63,452 nt of DNA from the NCBI GenBank assembly GCA_964596165.1, contig CAZQTW010000037.1, forward strand, positions 1 to 63,452. Direction: 5' to 3'. Below are positions 61,238 to 63,452 of this stretch, piece after piece (position 1 is the stretch's first letter; each line of letters begins with the position of its first letter). Source of the stretch: CAYUQT01 sp964596165 (GTDB lineage: Bacteria > Planctomycetota > Phycisphaerae > UBA1845 > JAFGLZ01). Below the pieces are notes generated by a model that was given only the letters and a program-made list of their open reading frames with translations, searched no databases and was not told where the DNA came from. The translations under genes were made by a program, and so were the position numbers.

Positions 61238-62470
61238 GTGTCAAAACTGGTTGCGCCGCACGGTTCCGCCGAACTGAAGCCACTTCTGCTGACAGGCACC
61301 GCCAGGCAGGAGGAATTGAACAGGGCACACTCGCTGCCCAAGGTGACCCTGACGAGCCGGGAGACCGGCGATCTGATCATGCTGGGCATCGGCGGATTCA
61401 CCCCGCTCAGTGGGTTCATGGACAAGGCGGACTGGAAGGGCGTCTGCGACGAGATGAAGACGGCATCGGGGCTGTTCTGGCCGATCCCCGTGACGCTGAG
61501 TGCCTCCAAACAGACGGCTGATTCGATCAAGGAAGGCGGCGAGATCGCGCTGATCGCTGAGGAGACCGGCGAGATCATGGGCACCATGAAGGTGACCGAC
61601 AAGTACGCGATCGACAAAACCCACGAATGCAAAGAGGTCTTCCGAACCACGGACCCGGAGCACCCCGGCGTGAAGATGGTCATGGAACAGGCCGAGGTGA
61701 ACCTGGCCGGTCCGGTGAAGGTTCTCAGCGAAGGCTCGTTCCCGACAGAGTTTGCCGGCATCTACCAACGGCCGGCCGAATCCCGCAAGATGTTTGAAGC
61801 AAAGGGTTGGACGACGGTGGCCGCCCTTCAGTTGCGCAACCCGATGCACCGATCGCACGAGTACTTGGCCAAGATCGCCATCGAGGTCTGTGACGGCGTG
61901 TATATTCACCAGCTTGTGGGCAAGCTCAAGCCCGGCGACATCCCGGCGGACGTCCGCGTCAAGGCAATCCAGGTGCTGGTGGACAAGTACTTCGTCAAGG
62001 ATACGGTGATCCAGGGCGGGTATCCGTTGGACATGCGCTATGCCGGCCCGCGCGAGGCCCTGTTGCACGCCCTCTTCCGCCAGAACTATGGGTGCAGTCA
62101 TTTGATCGTCGGCCGCGATCACGCGGGCGTCGGCAACTACTACGGGCCGTTTGACGCCCAGAAGATCTTCGACGAGATCCCCAAAGACGCCCTGCTGACG
62201 AAGCCGTTGAAGATCGACTGGACGTTCTTCTGCACCAAGTGCGACGGAATGGCCAGCATGCGGACCTGCCCCCACGGCAAGGAAGACCGCGTCATGCTCA
62301 GCGGCACCGTCGTCCGAAAGACGCTCAGCGAAGGCGGCCAACTGACACCGCACTTCAGCCGGCCGGAAGTACTGGAGGTCCTCAAGCAGTACTATCAGGG
62401 ACTGGACGCCGCCGAGAAGGTCGAGATCAAGCTGCACCAAGCAGCCACGGGCAACGTGAAGCAGAAGTGA
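61238..62470 (+). CDS. sat: Sulfate adenylyltransferase (ATP sulfurylase)
   Basis: A 410-residue Sat forming APS from sulfate and ATP. The start is a GTG at 61238, six bases after CAGGAGG; the 17 upstream in-frame codons are not conserved. The catalytic QLRNPMHRSHEYL motif, GRDHAGVGNYYGPFDA and MLSGTVVRKTL are clear. FFCTKCDGMASMRTCPH contains a C-x2-C-x8-C-x-H zinc site, found in the single-subunit enzymes of thermophiles and sulfate or sulfur metabolisers. No APS kinase or APS reductase gene is adjacent, so assimilatory or other use cannot be decided. Confidence 0.93.
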   Translation: MSKLVAPHGSAELKPLLLTGTARQEELNRAHSLPKVTLTSRETGDLIMLGIGGFTPLSGFMDKADWKGVCDEMKTASGLFWPIPVTLSASKQTADSIKEGGEIALIAEETGEIMGTMKVTDKYAIDKTHECKEVFRTTDPEHPGVKMVMEQAEVNLAGPVKVLSEGSFPTEFAGIYQRPAESRKMFEAKGWTTVAALQLRNPMHRSHEYLAKIAIEVCDGVYIHQLVGKLKPGDIPADVRVKAIQVLVDKYFVKDTVIQGGYPLDMRYAGPREALLHALFRQNYGCSHLIVGRDHAGVGNYYGPFDAQKIFDEIPKDALLTKPLKIDWTFFCTKCDGMASMRTCPHGKEDRVMLSGTVVRKTLSEGGQLTPHFSRPEVLEVLKQYYQGLDAAEKVEIKLHQAATGNVKQK

Positions 62471-62550
62471 GCTGCCCGGCCCGGCGAGGACAACCTGCGA
62501 GCGCATCGCCGCGGCGGATTCGCGTTTCATACGATGGAGGTGTTCGCCCG

Positions 62551-63452
62551 ATGAAGGCATACGCCGTATGTCCGGCTCTACTCGCACTTGCCCTCGTCGG
62601 ATTCGCGGAATCTCCCAAGGGGCACGTCGGCAACTTCCACCCCTTCCTTCAGGCCTATGCGGACAAGAGCGATTTCCCGTTGTCGTACCTGTCGCGCGAT
62701 TGGCCCGACGCCGAAACGTGGCGCAGGGAGGCCCGGGCCAGGATGTCGGAGTTGCTGGCGTATCGTCCCGAGCCCGCACCGCGTGATGCCCACGTCATTC
62801 GATCCGTGAAGAAGCAAGGCTATACCCGGCACCTGGTGCGCTATTCCGTCACGTCGGATCGCAAGACCGACGCGTTTCTCCTGATCCCGGAGAATCGGAC
62901 CGGTCCGGCGCCGGCCGTCGTTGCCCTGCACGACCATGGCGGCTTCTATTACTTCGGCAAGGAGAAGATCACCGAGACGGAGATCGAATCGGGGTTGCTT
63001 GCCGAACACATTCGGGTGGCTTACGGAGGCCGCACGTTTGCGGATGAACTTGCGCGGCGGGGGTTTGTTGTCCTGGTTCCGGACGGCTTCTATTTCGGCT
63101 CACAACGACTCGATCCTCAGACCGTTCCGGATCGCTTTGCGGGCGAACTCTTGAGGCTCACGGCGGGCAGCGACGAATACGTCCGGGCTTTCAATTCCTT
63201 CGCGAGCCGCCATGAGGAGCTGACGGCCAAGACCATCTTCGCCGCCGGCTCCACGTGGCCGGGAATCCTCTTTCAGGGTGATCGGGCGAGTGTCGATTAC
63301 CTGCTGACGCGTCCTGAAGTCGACGCCAAACGCATCGGTTGTATCGGGCTTTCGATCGGAGGGTTTCGAGCGGCCCACCTGTTTGGGCTCGACGGACGAG
63401 TGAAGGCCGGCGTGGTGGCGGCCTTTGCGGCGGATTACCAGGACATCGGCGG
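62551..63452 (+). CDS. Alpha/beta hydrolase (dienelactone hydrolase/acetylxylan esterase-like), cut by window end
   Basis: An open frame of 300 codons that runs off the right edge. The ATG at 62551 follows GGAGG by ten bases. A signal peptide (AVCPALLALALVGFAES) is followed by a helical cap (WRREARARMSELLAY), PAPAVVALHDHGGF with the oxyanion-hole region, and GLSIGGFRAAHL with the nucleophile serine near residue 275. The rest of the catalytic triad lies outside. Such exported hydrolases in planctomycetes often deacetylate polysaccharides; the substrate is unknown. It is 80 bp downstream of sat. Confidence 0.8.
   Translation, partial: MKAYAVCPALLALALVGFAESPKGHVGNFHPFLQAYADKSDFPLSYLSRDWPDAETWRREARARMSELLAYRPEPAPRDAHVIRSVKKQGYTRHLVRYSVTSDRKTDAFLLIPENRTGPAPAVVALHDHGGFYYFGKEKITETEIESGLLAEHIRVAYGGRTFADELARRGFVVLVPDGFYFGSQRLDPQTVPDRFAGELLRLTAGSDEYVRAFNSFASRHEELTAKTIFAAGSTWPGILFQGDRASVDYLLTRPEVDAKRIGCIGLSIGGFRAAHLFGLDGRVKAGVVAAFAADYQDIG

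Noticed and set aside
61241..62779. 512-codon minus-strand frame over sat
   Set aside because: The plus strand carries all ATP sulfurylase motifs; the minus frame also runs through the intergenic gap into the next gene.

Overview
The window looks like chromosomal DNA of a planctomycete, most likely class Phycisphaerae. This is inferred from G+C-rich coding sequence (roughly 60% by eye), secreted proteins with PEP-CTERM and related C-terminal anchors, a carbohydrate-catabolic gene complement (GH172/DUF2961, GH78, DUF5107, Gfo/Idh/MocA, URO-D-like, TIM-barrel isomerase with a Tat signal), a stand-alone biotin carboxylase/BCCP pair and a FliW-CsrA-flagellin module. No rRNA, tRNA or CRISPR array was recognised.

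Layout. (1) 58-872: a solitary REP-associated Y1 transposase between perfect 27-bp inverted repeats. (2) 996-2336: sodium:amino-acid symporter, followed by an AT-rich intergenic stretch. (3) 2949-8795: a tandemly duplicated two-gene cassette (A1-B1, A2-B2) of secreted proteins; the B paralogues carry different C-terminal anchor signals. (4) 8978-30825: metabolic and surface genes: a Glu/Leu-type dehydrogenase, a Tat-exported sugar isomerase-like protein divergent from a DUF5107/TPR protein, a tightly packed four-gene set (URO-D-like, DegT aminotransferase, fucose-isomerase-like, Gfo/Idh/MocA), a TPR protein, a GH172-type protein, the c-di-AMP synthase pair cdaA-cdaR, a zinc alcohol dehydrogenase, a small lipoprotein, a phosphodiesterase, an SGNH hydrolase, a CBM9-like lipoprotein and a B12-binding radical SAM protein.

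(5) 31118-47663: one minus-strand flagellar block, in transcription order small ORF-flgF-flgG-flgA-flgH-flgI-flgJ(rod-binding)-flgN-flgK-flgL-fliW-csrA-three flagellins. A sigma-54-type promoter sits just upstream of the first small ORF. A hairpin with GGA in its loop precedes fliW. Two of the flagellins have sigma-28-like elements about 320 nt upstream, and hairpins follow each flagellin. Together this suggests hierarchical transcription plus FliW/CsrA post-transcriptional control of flagellin.

(6) 48237-63452: a PEP-CTERM protein with HAF-like repeats, a GH78-like rhamnosidase, a two-gene AAA-ATPase/TOPRIM-like module resembling anti-phage systems, about 1 kb of non-coding DNA with palindromes and a 10-bp-phased GTTGCA repeat, then housekeeping genes: M24 peptidase-accB-accC, PPi-type phosphofructokinase, an exopolysaccharide-type sugar transferase, sulfate adenylyltransferase and an alpha/beta hydrolase cut by the window end.

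All functional calls come from reading motifs; no database search was possible.
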